Part shown: positions 8,993 to 16,819 of the stretch, one piece after another | How positions within the stretch are numbered: position 1 is the stretch's first letter | How the letters are laid out: each line of letters opens with the position of its first letter | Source: Amycolatopsis iheyensis | Lineage (GTDB): Bacteria; Actinomycetota; Actinomycetes; Mycobacteriales; Pseudonocardiaceae | DNA length: 64,000 nt | Assembly (NCBI RefSeq): GCF_024703995.1 | Contig: NZ_JAMXQV010000008.1 | Span: forward strand, 124,001-188,000 | Direction of reading: 5' to 3' | Made by a program: the position numbers and the translations under genes | The notes under the pieces: generated by a model | What the model was told of the DNA's origin: nothing | Databases searched by the model: none | The model's input: the letters and a program-made list of their open reading frames with translations, nothing else

Positions 8993-9783
8993 CCGCGGGC
9001 CGGTTCGCGCTTCGGCAGCCAGGGCACCACCGCCGACGTCCGGCGCTGGTAGTCCGCGTACTCCGGGTACCGCGACTTCGTGATGCTCTCGGTGAACTTG
9101 GTCGAGCCGACGAACAACAGCGTCAGCAGGATCGCGCCGACGACCGTCCACTGCAGACCGCCGGCGATGATCCCGAACACCGCGACCACCCACCACTGCG
9201 CCTGCTCGAAGAAGAAGTTCGGGTGCCGCGAGTAGCGGAACAGCCCCTCCTCGAGGAACCGCGTCGACGCGCGGCCCGCGTGCTTCTCGCGGTGGAACAC
9301 CCACTGCTGCTGGTCGGCGGTCGTCTCGCCGACCAGGAACGCGGCGAAGACCACCGCGGCGACGACGTCCGCCACGCCGAACGAGCCCTGGTTCTCCAGG
9401 GCCGTGTACGCGGGCAACGTGATCAGCAGCAGGATCGCGTTCTGGTACAGCGAGATGAAGAAGAAGTTGAACACCTGGAACTGCCAGGGCGCCATCCGCT
9501 CACGCAGCACCGCCCACCGGTAGTCCTCGCCGCCGCGGGCGTAACCACCCTTCCGGGCGAAGTTGAACGTCAGCCGGATCCCCCACAGGGTGACCAGGGC
9601 GAACACCACGTCGAGCCGCGCGTCGGCGAACCCGGCCGTGCCGGCGAAGATCGCCAGGTAGGCGACCGGGACGATCGACCAGATCCGGTCGACCCAGGAG
9701 TACTCCCTGGTCAGCACCGACATGATCCAGGTGCCGAGCGTCACCCCGGCGAAGACGTAAAGGCACACCCGCAGCGCGTCCAT
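8989..9783 (-). CDS. DUF1295 membrane protein (steroid 5-alpha-reductase fold)
   Basis: A 264-residue integral membrane protein with about six hydrophobic segments. GLFRYSRHPNFFFEQAQWW near the C-terminus is the hallmark of the DUF1295/5-alpha-reductase-like family, whose members are NADPH-linked or isoprenylcysteine-methyltransferase-like membrane enzymes. It precedes and overlaps the nitrilase gene. The start at 9783 has TAAAGT six bases upstream on the minus strand, suggesting a leaderless transcript; GAGGGG right before the ATG could alternatively serve as a ribosome site. The actual reaction is not known. Confidence 0.85.
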   Translation of the reverse strand: MDALRVCLYVFAGVTLGTWIMSVLTREYSWVDRIWSIVPVAYLAIFAGTAGFADARLDVVFALVTLWGIRLTFNFARKGGYARGGEDYRWAVLRERMAPWQFQVFNFFFISLYQNAILLLITLPAYTALENQGSFGVADVVAAVVFAAFLVGETTADQQQWVFHREKHAGRASTRFLEEGLFRYSRHPNFFFEQAQWWVVAVFGIIAGGLQWTVVGAILLTLLFVGSTKFTESITKSRYPEYADYQRRTSAVVPWLPKREPARG

Positions 9784-9789
9784 CCCCTC

Positions 9790-9806
9790 ACTTTAGGACC
9801 TAGGAT
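9790..9806. promoter_or_regulatory. Back-to-back leaderless -10 elements of DUF1295 and EXPERA genes
   Basis: On the minus strand TAAAGT (9795-9790) precedes the ATG at 9783 by 6 bases. On the plus strand TAGGAT (9801-9806) precedes the ATG at 9814 by 7 bases. The two starts are only 30 bases apart, so both promoters share this site. Confidence 0.5.
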
Positions 9807-9813
9807 CGATCTC

Positions 9814-10305
9814 ATGAACCTGCCGCTGCGGGACCGGAAGATCGACGTCTTCTTCGCGGTGCTGTTCTCGGCCTTCACGGTGACGTCGCTGATCAGCGAC
9901 CTGCTGCCGACCGTCGGTGTCGACTTCTCCCGGCCGTCGGACAACTTCTTCGTGAACTCGAACTACTGGTACGCCCACGACGCCGACCCGCTGTTCATGC
10001 ACCCGCCGGACTGGATGCGGATCGTCACCGGGCTCTCGGCGTTCGTCTACATGCCGTTCTACGTGGTGCTCGTGTTCGCGATCCTGACCGGCCGGAACTG
10101 GATCCAGCTGCCGGCCGTGATCTACGCGACGATGATCGTCACGCTGACCGGGATCGTCGTGTTCGGCGTCGAGTTCTTCGGCGACCCCGCCTTCCGCACC
10201 GGCAACCCGGCGAAGTTCCTGGCCTTCAACCTGCCGTATGTCCTGGTGCCGCTCCTGCTGCTGGTCCGGATGCGCAAGCCACTGCCATTCACCCGCCGTT
10301 TCTGA
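9814..10305 (+). CDS. EXPERA/emopamil-binding-protein-like membrane protein
   Basis: A 163-residue protein with four predicted membrane helices. The segments NSNYWYAHDADPLFMHPPDW and YMPFYVVLVFAIL fit the EXPERA/EBP fold, known from sterol delta8-delta7 isomerase, TM6SF2 and TMEM97, which binds sterols or lipids. The assignment rests on the WY..DPLF pattern and topology and is moderate. The ATG at 9814 is favoured by the leaderless -10. It is followed after 12 bases by the threonine-synthase-like gene, probably in one transcript. Confidence 0.65.
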   Translation: MNLPLRDRKIDVFFAVLFSAFTVTSLISDLLPTVGVDFSRPSDNFFVNSNYWYAHDADPLFMHPPDWMRIVTGLSAFVYMPFYVVLVFAILTGRNWIQLPAVIYATMIVTLTGIVVFGVEFFGDPAFRTGNPAKFLAFNLPYVLVPLLLLVRMRKPLPFTRRF

Positions 10306-10317
10306 CCGGAGGCGCCC

Positions 10318-11529
10318 GTGCCGTACTCGTTCCTCAGCCACCTCGACTGCTCGCGGACCGGCGAACGCCTCGACGCCGACGTCGTCCAGGGGCTTTCCCC
10401 GGCCGGCGCGCCACTGCTGGCGCGGTACGACCTCGACGGCGTCCGAGAAGCCGTGACACCGAAGGAGATCGCCGGGCGCGAGCCGACGCTCTGGCGCTAC
10501 CACGAGGTGCTGCCGGTGCGCTCGCCCGAGCACGTCGTGAGCCTGGGCGAGGGCATGACGCCGCTGCTGCGGCTGCCGCGCTACGGCCGCGAGCTGGGGC
10601 TTTCGCGGCTGTGGATGAAGGACGAGGGCCTGGTGCCGACCGGGACGTTCAAGGCACGCGGCGCGGCGGTCGGCGTCTCGCGGGCGGCCGAGCTCGGCGT
10701 CGGCGGGATCGCGATGCCGACGAACGGCAACGCGGGCGCGGCGTGGGCGCTGTACGCGGCGCGCGCGGGGCTGTCGAGCCTCATCGCGATGCCGGACGAC
10801 GCTCCCGCGATCACCATGCGCGAATGCGTTGCCGCCGGGGCCGAGCTGTACCGGGTGGACGGTCTCATCGGCGACGCGGGGAAGCTCGTGGCCGCGGCGG
10901 TTCCGCGGCGGCCCGGGGTGCAGGACGTCTCGACGTTGAAGGAGCCGTACCGCATCGAGGGCAAGAAGACGATGGGGTACGAGATCGCCGAGCAGTTCGG
11001 CTGGCGGCTGCCCGACGTCATCCTCTACCCCACCGGCGGCGGGGTCGGGATCATCGGGATCTACAAGGCGCTGCTGGAAATGCGGGAGCTGGGCTGGGTT
11101 TCCGGCCGGTTGCCGCGGCTGGTGGCGGTGCAGGCGACCGGGTGCGCGCCGATCGTCACGGCCTTCTCGCAGGGGGCCCGCGAGAGTGAGCCGTTCCCCG
11201 ACGCGCGCACGGTCGCCTTCGGCATCACCGTGCCCAAGGCACTGGGCGACTTCCTCGTGCTCGACGCCGTGTACGCGACCGACGGGACCGCGGTCGCCGT
11301 CACGGACGAGGAACTCCTGGCGGCGCAACGGGAACTGACCACGTTCGAGGGCACGTTCGTGTGTCCCGAAGGTGGCGCGTGCTTCGCCGCGCTGCGGCAC
11401 CTGCGCGAGTCGGGGTGGCTTTCCGGGGACGAGGACGTCGTGGTCCTCAACACCGGCGCCGGGATCAAGTACCCGGAGACGGTGCCCCTCGACGTCCCGC
11501 TGCTGCCGCGGGACGGCCGCATTCCTTAA
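10318..11529 (+). CDS. Threonine-synthase-like PLP enzyme
   Basis: A 403-residue fold-type II PLP enzyme. Lys112 in PTGTFKARG is the Schiff-base lysine, PTNGNAGAA binds the cofactor phosphate, and the N-terminal SHLDCSRTGE segment resembles the short zinc-ribbon-like start of archaeal-type threonine synthases. Such enzymes make threonine from O-phosphohomoserine, but paralogues work in secondary pathways. No hom or thrB is adjacent, so this could be a paralogue. The GTG start has CCGGAGG upstream. Its TAA shares TTAA with the stop of the convergent ArsC-like gene. Confidence 0.8.
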   Translation: MPYSFLSHLDCSRTGERLDADVVQGLSPAGAPLLARYDLDGVREAVTPKEIAGREPTLWRYHEVLPVRSPEHVVSLGEGMTPLLRLPRYGRELGLSRLWMKDEGLVPTGTFKARGAAVGVSRAAELGVGGIAMPTNGNAGAAWALYAARAGLSSLIAMPDDAPAITMRECVAAGAELYRVDGLIGDAGKLVAAAVPRRPGVQDVSTLKEPYRIEGKKTMGYEIAEQFGWRLPDVILYPTGGGVGIIGIYKALLEMRELGWVSGRLPRLVAVQATGCAPIVTAFSQGARESEPFPDARTVAFGITVPKALGDFLVLDAVYATDGTAVAVTDEELLAAQRELTTFEGTFVCPEGGACFAALRHLRESGWLSGDEDVVVLNTGAGIKYPETVPLDVPLLPRDGRIP

Positions 11530-11879
11530 AGGACCGAGCGGACCGTTTCGGGGTCGCGGGCGACGACGGTGGTGCCGTCGTCGGCCGTGATGATCGGGCG
11601 CTGGATCAGCTTCGGGTGCGCGCTCAGGGCCTCGATCCACTTCGGCCGGTCGGCTTCCGTGCGGCCCCACGACTTGAGGCCGAGCTCCTTCGCGATCGGC
11701 TCCGCGGTGCGCGTGATGTCCCACGGTTCGAGGCCGAGCCGCTTCAGCACGGCCTCGAGCTCCGCCGCGGTCGGCGGGTCCTCGAGGTAGCGGCGCACGG
11801 TGTACTGCGCGCCGGCTTCGTCCAACAGCGACACGGCGGACCGGCACTTCGAGCACGCCGGGTTGACCCAGATCTCCAC
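11526..11879 (-). CDS. ArsC/Spx-family thioredoxin-fold protein
   Basis: A 117-residue protein of the glutaredoxin-type arsenate reductase/Spx superfamily. NPACSKCRSA carries the catalytic Cys in a CxxxR arrangement plus a second Cys. LEDPPTAAELEAVLKRLGL and the IQRPI segment near the C-terminus are family signatures. Real arsenate resistance is uncertain because no arsR or transporter is adjacent. The GTG at 11879 is chosen because TAAGCT sits 7 bases upstream (11892-11887, minus strand), a leaderless arrangement; longer in-frame extensions run into the TetR promoter. Confidence 0.78.
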   Translation of the reverse strand: MEIWVNPACSKCRSAVSLLDEAGAQYTVRRYLEDPPTAAELEAVLKRLGLEPWDITRTAEPIAKELGLKSWGRTEADRPKWIEALSAHPKLIQRPIITADDGTTVVARDPETVRSVL

Positions 11880-11933
11880 GGGCGGCAGCTTACCGCCTTG
11901 GTTTTGGAGCACGCGTTCTGTTATGGTCGTGAC

Positions 11934-12527
11934 GTGCCCCGCCCCCGTGTCCACGACCTCGACGCCCTGCTCGACGTCGCCGAACGCCTGGTCGCGACGT
12001 CGGGCGCGATCACCGTGCGCGAGCTGGCGACGGCCGCGGAAGTGCCGAACGGGACGATCTACCACGCGTTCGGGTCGCTGAACGCGCTGCTGGCCCGGGT
12101 CTGGCTGCGCGCGGCGACCGAGTTCCTCGACCTCCAGACCGCTTTGGTGGATTCCGCCGCTTCGCCGGTGGACGCGGTCGTCGCGGCCGCGGACACCCCG
12201 GCGGAGTTCGCCTCCCTGCGTCCCGACGGCGCGCGGATGCTGCTGAGGGTGCGCGGCGACCGGCTGTTCGGGCCGGACCTGCCCGACGAGCTGGCGGAAG
12301 CGTTGCACGCACTGGACAAACGGCTGGTCGCCCTGCTGGTGCGGTTGGCGCGGCTCGTGTGGGACCGCGGTGACGGGCTCGCCGTCGAGGTGATCACCAC
12401 GTGCGTCGTCGACCTGCCGACCGCGTTCTTCCGGCGGGACATCACCGACCCCCTGGTGCGGGAGAGGCTGGCCGCCGCTGTGCGGGCCGTGCTGACCGTG
12501 CCCCCTCGAGAAAAGGACCGACCGTGA
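11934..12527 (+). CDS. TetR-family transcriptional regulator
   Basis: A 197-residue TetR-type repressor. Its helix-turn-helix is around residues 22-48 (ITVRELATAAEVPNGTIYHAF). The C-terminal ligand domain has no recognisable specificity. TATGGT (11922-11927) lies 6 bases before the GTG, so it is probably leaderless and diverges from the ArsC-like gene across 54 bases. Its stop overlaps the enoyl-CoA hydratase start (GTGA), so it likely controls an operon that includes that enzyme, possibly in response to an acyl-CoA. Confidence 0.85.
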   Translation: MPRPRVHDLDALLDVAERLVATSGAITVRELATAAEVPNGTIYHAFGSLNALLARVWLRAATEFLDLQTALVDSAASPVDAVVAAADTPAEFASLRPDGARMLLRVRGDRLFGPDLPDELAEALHALDKRLVALLVRLARLVWDRGDGLAVEVITTCVVDLPTAFFRRDITDPLVRERLAAAVRAVLTVPPREKDRP

Positions 12528-13141
12528 CCGTTCTGCACTTGGGCGACGACGAAAACCGCTTCTCGCCGGACTGGCTGCAGCGCGTGCATTCCACTTTGGA
12601 CGAAGTGGACGACGTGCTGGTGACCACCGGCGGCGGCAAGTTCTACTCGAACGGCCTCGACCTGGAGTGGCTGCTGGCCAACGGGGACCAGGCCGCGAAG
12701 TACGTCGCCGAGGTCCAGGAGCTGTTCGCGCGCGTGCTGACGCTGCCGGTCCCGACGGTCGCGGCGATCAACGGCCACGCGTTCGGCGCGGGTGCGATGC
12801 TGGCGATGGCCCACGACTTCCGGGTGATGCGCGGCGATCGCGGCTACTTCTGCTTCCCGGAGGCGGACATCAACATCCCGTTCACGCCGGGAATGGCGGC
12901 GTTGATCCAGGGCAAGCTGACGCCGACTTCGGCGATCGCTTCGATGACGACCGGACGGCGGTTCGGCGGGGCGGACGCGGTGGCTTTCGGTCTGGTGGAC
13001 GAGATCGCTGGCGAGGACTCGGTGGTGCAGGTGGCTTCGGAGCGGGTTCGTGCGCTGACGGGGAAGGACCGGGGCACGCTGGGCGCGATCAAGGAGACGA
13101 TGTTCGCGCCGGCGGTGGCGGCGTTGCGCGCGCCGGCGTAG
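12524..13141 (+). CDS. Enoyl-CoA hydratase/isomerase family protein
   Basis: A compact 205-residue crotonase-fold protein. GGGKFYSNGLDLEWL forms the first oxyanion-hole loop and AINGHAFGAGAMLAMAHDFR the second. The pattern SNGLDL and the short length resemble delta3,delta2-enoyl-CoA isomerases more than the ~260-residue hydratases. The GTG overlaps the TetR stop by 4 bases and has AAAAGGA upstream, so translation is coupled. It probably acts in fatty-acid or acyl-CoA turnover. Confidence 0.82.
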   Translation: MTVLHLGDDENRFSPDWLQRVHSTLDEVDDVLVTTGGGKFYSNGLDLEWLLANGDQAAKYVAEVQELFARVLTLPVPTVAAINGHAFGAGAMLAMAHDFRVMRGDRGYFCFPEADINIPFTPGMAALIQGKLTPTSAIASMTTGRRFGGADAVAFGLVDEIAGEDSVVQVASERVRALTGKDRGTLGAIKETMFAPAVAALRAPA

Positions 13142-13195
13142 GCGATCCGGGCCGGGAGATTTCCCGATTCCGGACATCGCATCGCCACCCGCCCC

Positions 13196-13201
13196 TAGAA
13201 T
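13196..13201 (+). promoter_or_regulatory. -10 element of the SepF-like gene
   Basis: TAGAAT sits 6 bases before the GTG at 13208, with no Shine-Dalgarno, so the SepF-like/SLATT transcript is probably leaderless. Confidence 0.5.
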
Positions 13202-13207
13202 GCCGGT

Positions 13208-13681
13208 GTGCTGGCGGCGAACATTGCGTTGGACTACGTCCGAGTCCTGATCTGGCCACTGATCGCTGTTGCGGCGCTCATCCTCGTCGGCCGGTTCATC
13301 AGGGAAAACACACGGCGGCCGAAGGAACGACCCATCCCGCGCCCCGGCGTTTCCCGAGTCGGCGGGGATGACACGACAACGCTGACGGCCGCTCTCGAAG
13401 ACTCCGAATGGCTCGCGTCCACGAGTGGCGCTCAGCCACCGAGCGCCGCCGTGCACCTGCAGCAGGCAGTGCACATCGGTCCTTCGAGCTACCGCGAAGC
13501 CGCCCGGGAGCTGTCGGAAAGCCTGCTGGCGGGACGCGTGGTGGTCCTCGATCTGGCCGGCACCACTCCGGACACAGCCGCACGGCTCGTCGACTACTGC
13601 AGCGGGTTCACGCGCGCCACCCGGACCCTCGTGCAGCAGCTGTCCAGCACCGTGATCGTCCTGACCCCCCAGGTCGGCTGA
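13208..13681 (+). CDS. Membrane-anchored SepF-like protein
   Basis: A 157-residue protein with one transmembrane helix (about 11-31), a basic stretch, a low-complexity linker (about 45-85) and a C-terminal SepF-type domain (about 88-156). The domain shows SYREA, GRVVVLDL, AARLVDYCSGF and VIVLTP, matching the order of SepF motifs (SYxEA, VxxDL, RLVDFAAG, FLLSP). True SepF tethers FtsZ through an N-terminal amphipathic helix and sits in the ftsZ cluster. This one has a real membrane anchor and lies beside a SLATT-type gene 32 bases downstream. The function is unknown; membrane recruitment or polymerisation is an inference. Confidence 0.65.
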   Translation: MLAANIALDYVRVLIWPLIAVAALILVGRFIRENTRRPKERPIPRPGVSRVGGDDTTTLTAALEDSEWLASTSGAQPPSAAVHLQQAVHIGPSSYREAARELSESLLAGRVVVLDLAGTTPDTAARLVDYCSGFTRATRTLVQQLSSTVIVLTPQVG

Positions 13682-13713
13682 CCCGGGTTCCGGATTCGGA
13701 AGGATCAAGCAGA

Positions 13714-14661
13714 ATGGTCGAGACCGGCGGTCGGGTCCAGCGCGGTGCGCCGAAACGAAGGGAACCCGCGCCGGCACCCGCCCGATCGGACCAGCAAAGG
13801 AAAGCCGCCCTCGCCGCGAACGCCGCTCTCTTGGCCCTCAACGCCGAGATCCGGGAGTACGAGCACTGGGCCGTCGTGGCTCGGCGCCGGCGACGGCTTG
13901 CGGTCCTTTCCTACGGTTTCGGCCCTGTGCTGCTCCTGCTCCTGTACGTGCTGTTCTGGCTGCCCTGGATCTCTCCTTCCACGCTGGTCGCCATCGGCGC
14001 TCCGGGGCTGCTCATCGCCATCGCGTGCTGCGTAACTGCCTACCGCTTGTCCCGCGACCCGGGTGGGCCGATGACTTCCGTCGAGGAAGGAACCGGCCCG
14101 AACAGCAAGGTCACCGAACGACGGCGGACCGAAGGCGAGATCGAGCTGCTCATCGCCACCAAACGCGATGCCCGCAAGCTCCAGATCACCGAAGGCGTGT
14201 TCGACCAGCGGACACGACAACTCATCTACAAGGACGACGCGTACGCCGAGATCGAGAAGCTCCGCAGCGACAGCAAGAAGTACCGCAACGTCAACAACGT
14301 GCTCCAAGGCGTGCTCATCATCGGCTCGATCAGCGCCACGGCGGCGTCGGGGGTTTCGTCGGGTGGCGGGCCGCTTCGCTGGGTCGTCCTCGGCGTGACT
14401 CTGGCCGTCGGTATCGCCAGCGGGTTCATGGGCTACTACAAGTACAAGGAGCGGAGCTTCTACCTCCAGCAGACGGCCGACGCGATCGAACACGAATGGG
14501 AAGCGTTCGAGGTCGGTGTCGGCCGGTACAAGTACTGCGACACCGAGGAAATCGCCCTCAAAGAGTTCGTCGAAGAAGTCCACCGCCTCAAGTCGGAGCA
14601 GCGGAAACGCCAGCAGAACCTCGAACAACCCCCGGAAACCAGGAACACCGGCGAGCTCTAG
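13714..14661 (+). CDS. SLATT/DUF4231-like four-helix membrane protein
   Basis: A 315-residue protein with two helix pairs (about 63-110 and 193-241). They are separated by a charged region containing two predicted helices, and followed by a helical tail in which KERSFYLQQTADAIEHEWEA matches the post-membrane helix of SLATT/DUF4231 proteins. SLATT proteins are proposed pore-forming effectors in nucleotide-signalling conflict systems; here no cyclase or nucleotide sensor is adjacent. The ATG has GGAAGGA nine bases upstream. It follows the SepF-like gene in the same orientation, making a two-gene unit. Family assignment is by pattern and moderate. Confidence 0.6.
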   Translation: MVETGGRVQRGAPKRREPAPAPARSDQQRKAALAANAALLALNAEIREYEHWAVVARRRRRLAVLSYGFGPVLLLLLYVLFWLPWISPSTLVAIGAPGLLIAIACCVTAYRLSRDPGGPMTSVEEGTGPNSKVTERRRTEGEIELLIATKRDARKLQITEGVFDQRTRQLIYKDDAYAEIEKLRSDSKKYRNVNNVLQGVLIIGSISATAASGVSSGGGPLRWVVLGVTLAVGIASGFMGYYKYKERSFYLQQTADAIEHEWEAFEVGVGRYKYCDTEEIALKEFVEEVHRLKSEQRKRQQNLEQPPETRNTGEL

Positions 14662-14681
14662 CCGCGAAACCAGTCGCGCGG

Positions 14682-15908
14682 CTACGTCTCCGCGCCGAGG
14701 CGGCGGCGCAGGTGCTCGCGTTCAGGCTCGCTGCCTGCCAAGGCAAGCGCCTCCCGATAAGCGACGGCCGCCTCGTCGTGCCGGCCAAGACGAGCGAAGA
14801 GGTCGCCGCGGGCTGTGGGGTACGGGCTGTACTCCCGCAACCGCGGCTCTTCCGCCAGCGCGTCGAGCAGCGCCAGGCCCGCCGCCGGGCCGTCCCGCAT
14901 CGCCACCGCCACCGCTCGGTTCAGCTCCACCACCGGGGACGGCGCCAGCCCGCGCAGCACGTCGTACAGCGCGACGATCTGCGGCCAGTCCGTGCTCGCC
15001 ACGTCCGCGGCTTCGTCGTGCAGGGCCGCGATCGCCGCCTGTACTCCGTACAGGCCCGGTGGGCCGCCGGTCAACGCGACCTCCGCCAACGCGGTCCCCT
15101 CCGCGATCATCGCGGCGTCCCAGCGAGTCCGGTCCTGGTCGTCGAGCAGCACCAGGTCGCCGTCCGGGCCCGTGCGGGCTTCGCGGCGGGCGTGGATCAG
15201 GAGCATCAACGCCAGCAAGCCCGCCACCTCCCGCTCCGCCGGCAGCAGGCGGCGGAGGATGCGGGCCAGCCGGATCGCCTCCTCCGCCAGGTCGAGCCGC
15301 TGCAGGTCCGGACCGGAGCTCGCCGCGTAGCCCTCGGTGAAAATCGAGTAGACGACCTGCAGCACCCCCGGCAGGCGCCCCGGCAGCTCGTCGGCGGCCG
15401 GGACGCGGAACGGGATCCGGGCCACCCGGATCCGGTTCTTCGCCCGGACGATCCGCTTGCCCATCGTCGCGCTCGGGACCAGGAACGCGCGGGCCACCTC
15501 CGCCGTCGTCAGGCCGGCGAGGCACCGCAGGGTCAGCGCCGTCCGGTCCTCCGCGGGCAACGCCGGGTGGGCGCAGGTGAAGAACAGCTGGAGCCGCTCG
15601 TCCGGCAACTCGCCGTCCGGCGACGAAGCGGGTGCCGCCCGGTCGGCCTCGACCTGCAGCACCGCGAGCCGGGCCGCGTAGGCCTGGTCGCGGCGCAGCC
15701 GGTCGACGGCCTTGCGGCGGGCCGTCGTCATCAGCCAGGCGCCCGGCTTCGGCGGCACGCCCTCGGCGGGCCAGTGCACCAGCGCGGCCTCGATCGCCTC
15801 CGACGTCGCCTCCTCGGCCAGGTCGAGATCACCGAACCGGCGGACGAGCGCGGCCAGCAGCAGCCCACGCTCCTCCCGGAACACAGCTTCGACCGCCCCG
15901 TCCGCCAC
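14682..15908 (-). CDS. ECF42-type RNA polymerase sigma factor with TPR-containing C-terminal domain
   Basis: A 408-residue sigma factor with region 2 (about 10-80), region 4 (about 105-165, ALTLRCLAGLTTAEVARAFLVP) and a long C-terminal extension. The extension contains VVYSIFTEGYA, LNRAVAVAMRDGPAAGLALLD and TPR-like helices, the DUF6596 type. This architecture and a DGPF-protein neighbour define ECF42, which has no anti-sigma factor and is thought to be controlled through its C-terminal extension. The GTG at 15908 follows the DGPF stop by 5 bases, so the genes are co-transcribed. Confidence 0.88.
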   Translation of the reverse strand: MADGAVEAVFREERGLLLAALVRRFGDLDLAEEATSEAIEAALVHWPAEGVPPKPGAWLMTTARRKAVDRLRRDQAYAARLAVLQVEADRAAPASSPDGELPDERLQLFFTCAHPALPAEDRTALTLRCLAGLTTAEVARAFLVPSATMGKRIVRAKNRIRVARIPFRVPAADELPGRLPGVLQVVYSIFTEGYAASSGPDLQRLDLAEEAIRLARILRRLLPAEREVAGLLALMLLIHARREARTGPDGDLVLLDDQDRTRWDAAMIAEGTALAEVALTGGPPGLYGVQAAIAALHDEAADVASTDWPQIVALYDVLRGLAPSPVVELNRAVAVAMRDGPAAGLALLDALAEEPRLREYSPYPTARGDLFARLGRHDEAAVAYREALALAGSEPEREHLRRRLGAET

Positions 15909-15913
15909 TTCGC

Positions 15914-16264
15914 TCAGTCCCCGTAGGACGCGAGCGGCCGGACGACGATGTGCCCGCCGTCGCGGGAACCCGGGCAGCGGGCCGCCCAGTCGAGCGCGAC
16001 GTCGAAGTCCGGCACGTCGATGACGAAGTAGCCGCCGAGCACCTCCCGCGACTCGGCGAACGGCCCGTCGGTGACGATCCGCTCGCCGCTCTCGTCGACG
16101 CGGACCGAGGCCGCCGTCGTGAAGTCGGCGAGCGAGTTGCCGCCGACGTGCACGCCGGCGTCCTTCATGGCCTTGTCGAACAGCATCCAGTCCTCGGGCG
16201 TGCTGCAGCCGGTCGGCTCGCCGTCGGCGTTGAGCGAAGCGTTGATCAGCATCAGGTACTTCAC
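15914..16264 (-). CDS. YCII-related DGPF-domain protein
   Basis: A 116-residue protein of the YCII superfamily with the eponymous VTDGPFAESREVLGGYFVID motif and an N-terminal KYLMLI strand. DGPF proteins are the conserved partners of ECF42 sigma factors and probable targets of their regulons; the biochemical role is unknown. The GTG at 16264 has GGAGG with good spacing. It leads the DGPF-ECF42 operon. Confidence 0.88.
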   Translation of the reverse strand: MKYLMLINASLNADGEPTGCSTPEDWMLFDKAMKDAGVHVGGNSLADFTTAASVRVDESGERIVTDGPFAESREVLGGYFVIDVPDFDVALDWAARCPGSRDGGHIVVRPLASYGD

Positions 16265-16349
16265 GGGATCCTCCAGTGGCTCGGTTGCCGTACGCGGTGA
16301 CTACGAACGGCCGACGCCGCCTTGGACACCCTCCCCAAAGATCTTCTCA

Positions 16350-16390
16350 TGTCAAGAAACTTTGACACGGTGTCTGGTTTGTTTTACCTT
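16350..16390 (+). promoter_or_regulatory. Strong sigma-70-type promoter with palindromic operator over the -35
   Basis: TTGACA (16362-16367), a 17-base spacer and TACCTT (16385-16390) form a near-consensus promoter; the GTG at 16397 follows after 6 bases. TGTCAAGAAACTTTGACA (16350-16367) is an inverted repeat with 6-bp arms whose right arm is the -35 itself. This is the likely operator for the XRE protein encoded in the operon. Confidence 0.7.
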
Positions 16391-16396
16391 GAAGCG

Positions 16397-16819
16397 GTGA
16401 CCCACGAAGAGAAACGCGCCTGGATCCTCGGGATCGGCGCGATCGCGAGCTACGCGGTCTACCTGGTGGTGGTCCTCGGCCGGACCGGCGGGCGGCCGCT
16501 GGCCGAAGTCCCCTACGTCGCGCCTCTGCTGTGGACGATCGGTGTGTCCATCGTGGCGGGGATCGTCGCGAGCATCCTCGCCGCGGTGATCTCCCGCGAC
16601 GGCGAGTCGGACCAGCGCGACCGCGAGATCGGGCGGTTCGGCGACCACGTCGGCCACTCGTTCGTCGTCGTCGGTGCCGTCGCGGCACTGCTGCTGGCCG
16701 TGATCCGGGCGCCGCACTTCTGGATCGCCAACGCCGTCTACCTGGCCTTCACACTGTCCGCGATCCTCGGGTCGGTCGCCCGGATCTTCGCCTATCGCCG
16801 GGGTTTCCAGCCGTGGTGA
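16397..16819 (+). CDS. Four-helix membrane protein (DUF2178-like)
   Basis: A 140-residue membrane protein with four hydrophobic segments and a polar loop SRDGESDQRDREIGRFGDHV, a pattern found in DUF2178-like proteins that precede small XRE regulators. The GTG at 16397 is set by the leaderless promoter; upstream in-frame starts would lie inside the -35. Its stop overlaps the XRE start (GTGA). A role in sensing or as the regulated cargo is inferred only from the operon. Confidence 0.7.
   Translation: MTHEEKRAWILGIGAIASYAVYLVVVLGRTGGRPLAEVPYVAPLLWTIGVSIVAGIVASILAAVISRDGESDQRDREIGRFGDHVGHSFVVVGAVAALLLAVIRAPHFWIANAVYLAFTLSAILGSVARIFAYRRGFQPW

Noticed and set aside
11361..11933. Extended frame upstream of the TetR gene
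   Set aside because: It reads through the ArsC-like gene and the threonine-synthase-like gene in a wrong frame; the GTG at 11934 has a leaderless -10.
1..13141. Secondary-metabolite gene cluster (SARP, P450, SDR, hydrolase)
   Set aside because: No polyketide, peptide or terpene synthase, carrier protein or resistance gene is present; these enzymes occur singly in many genomes.
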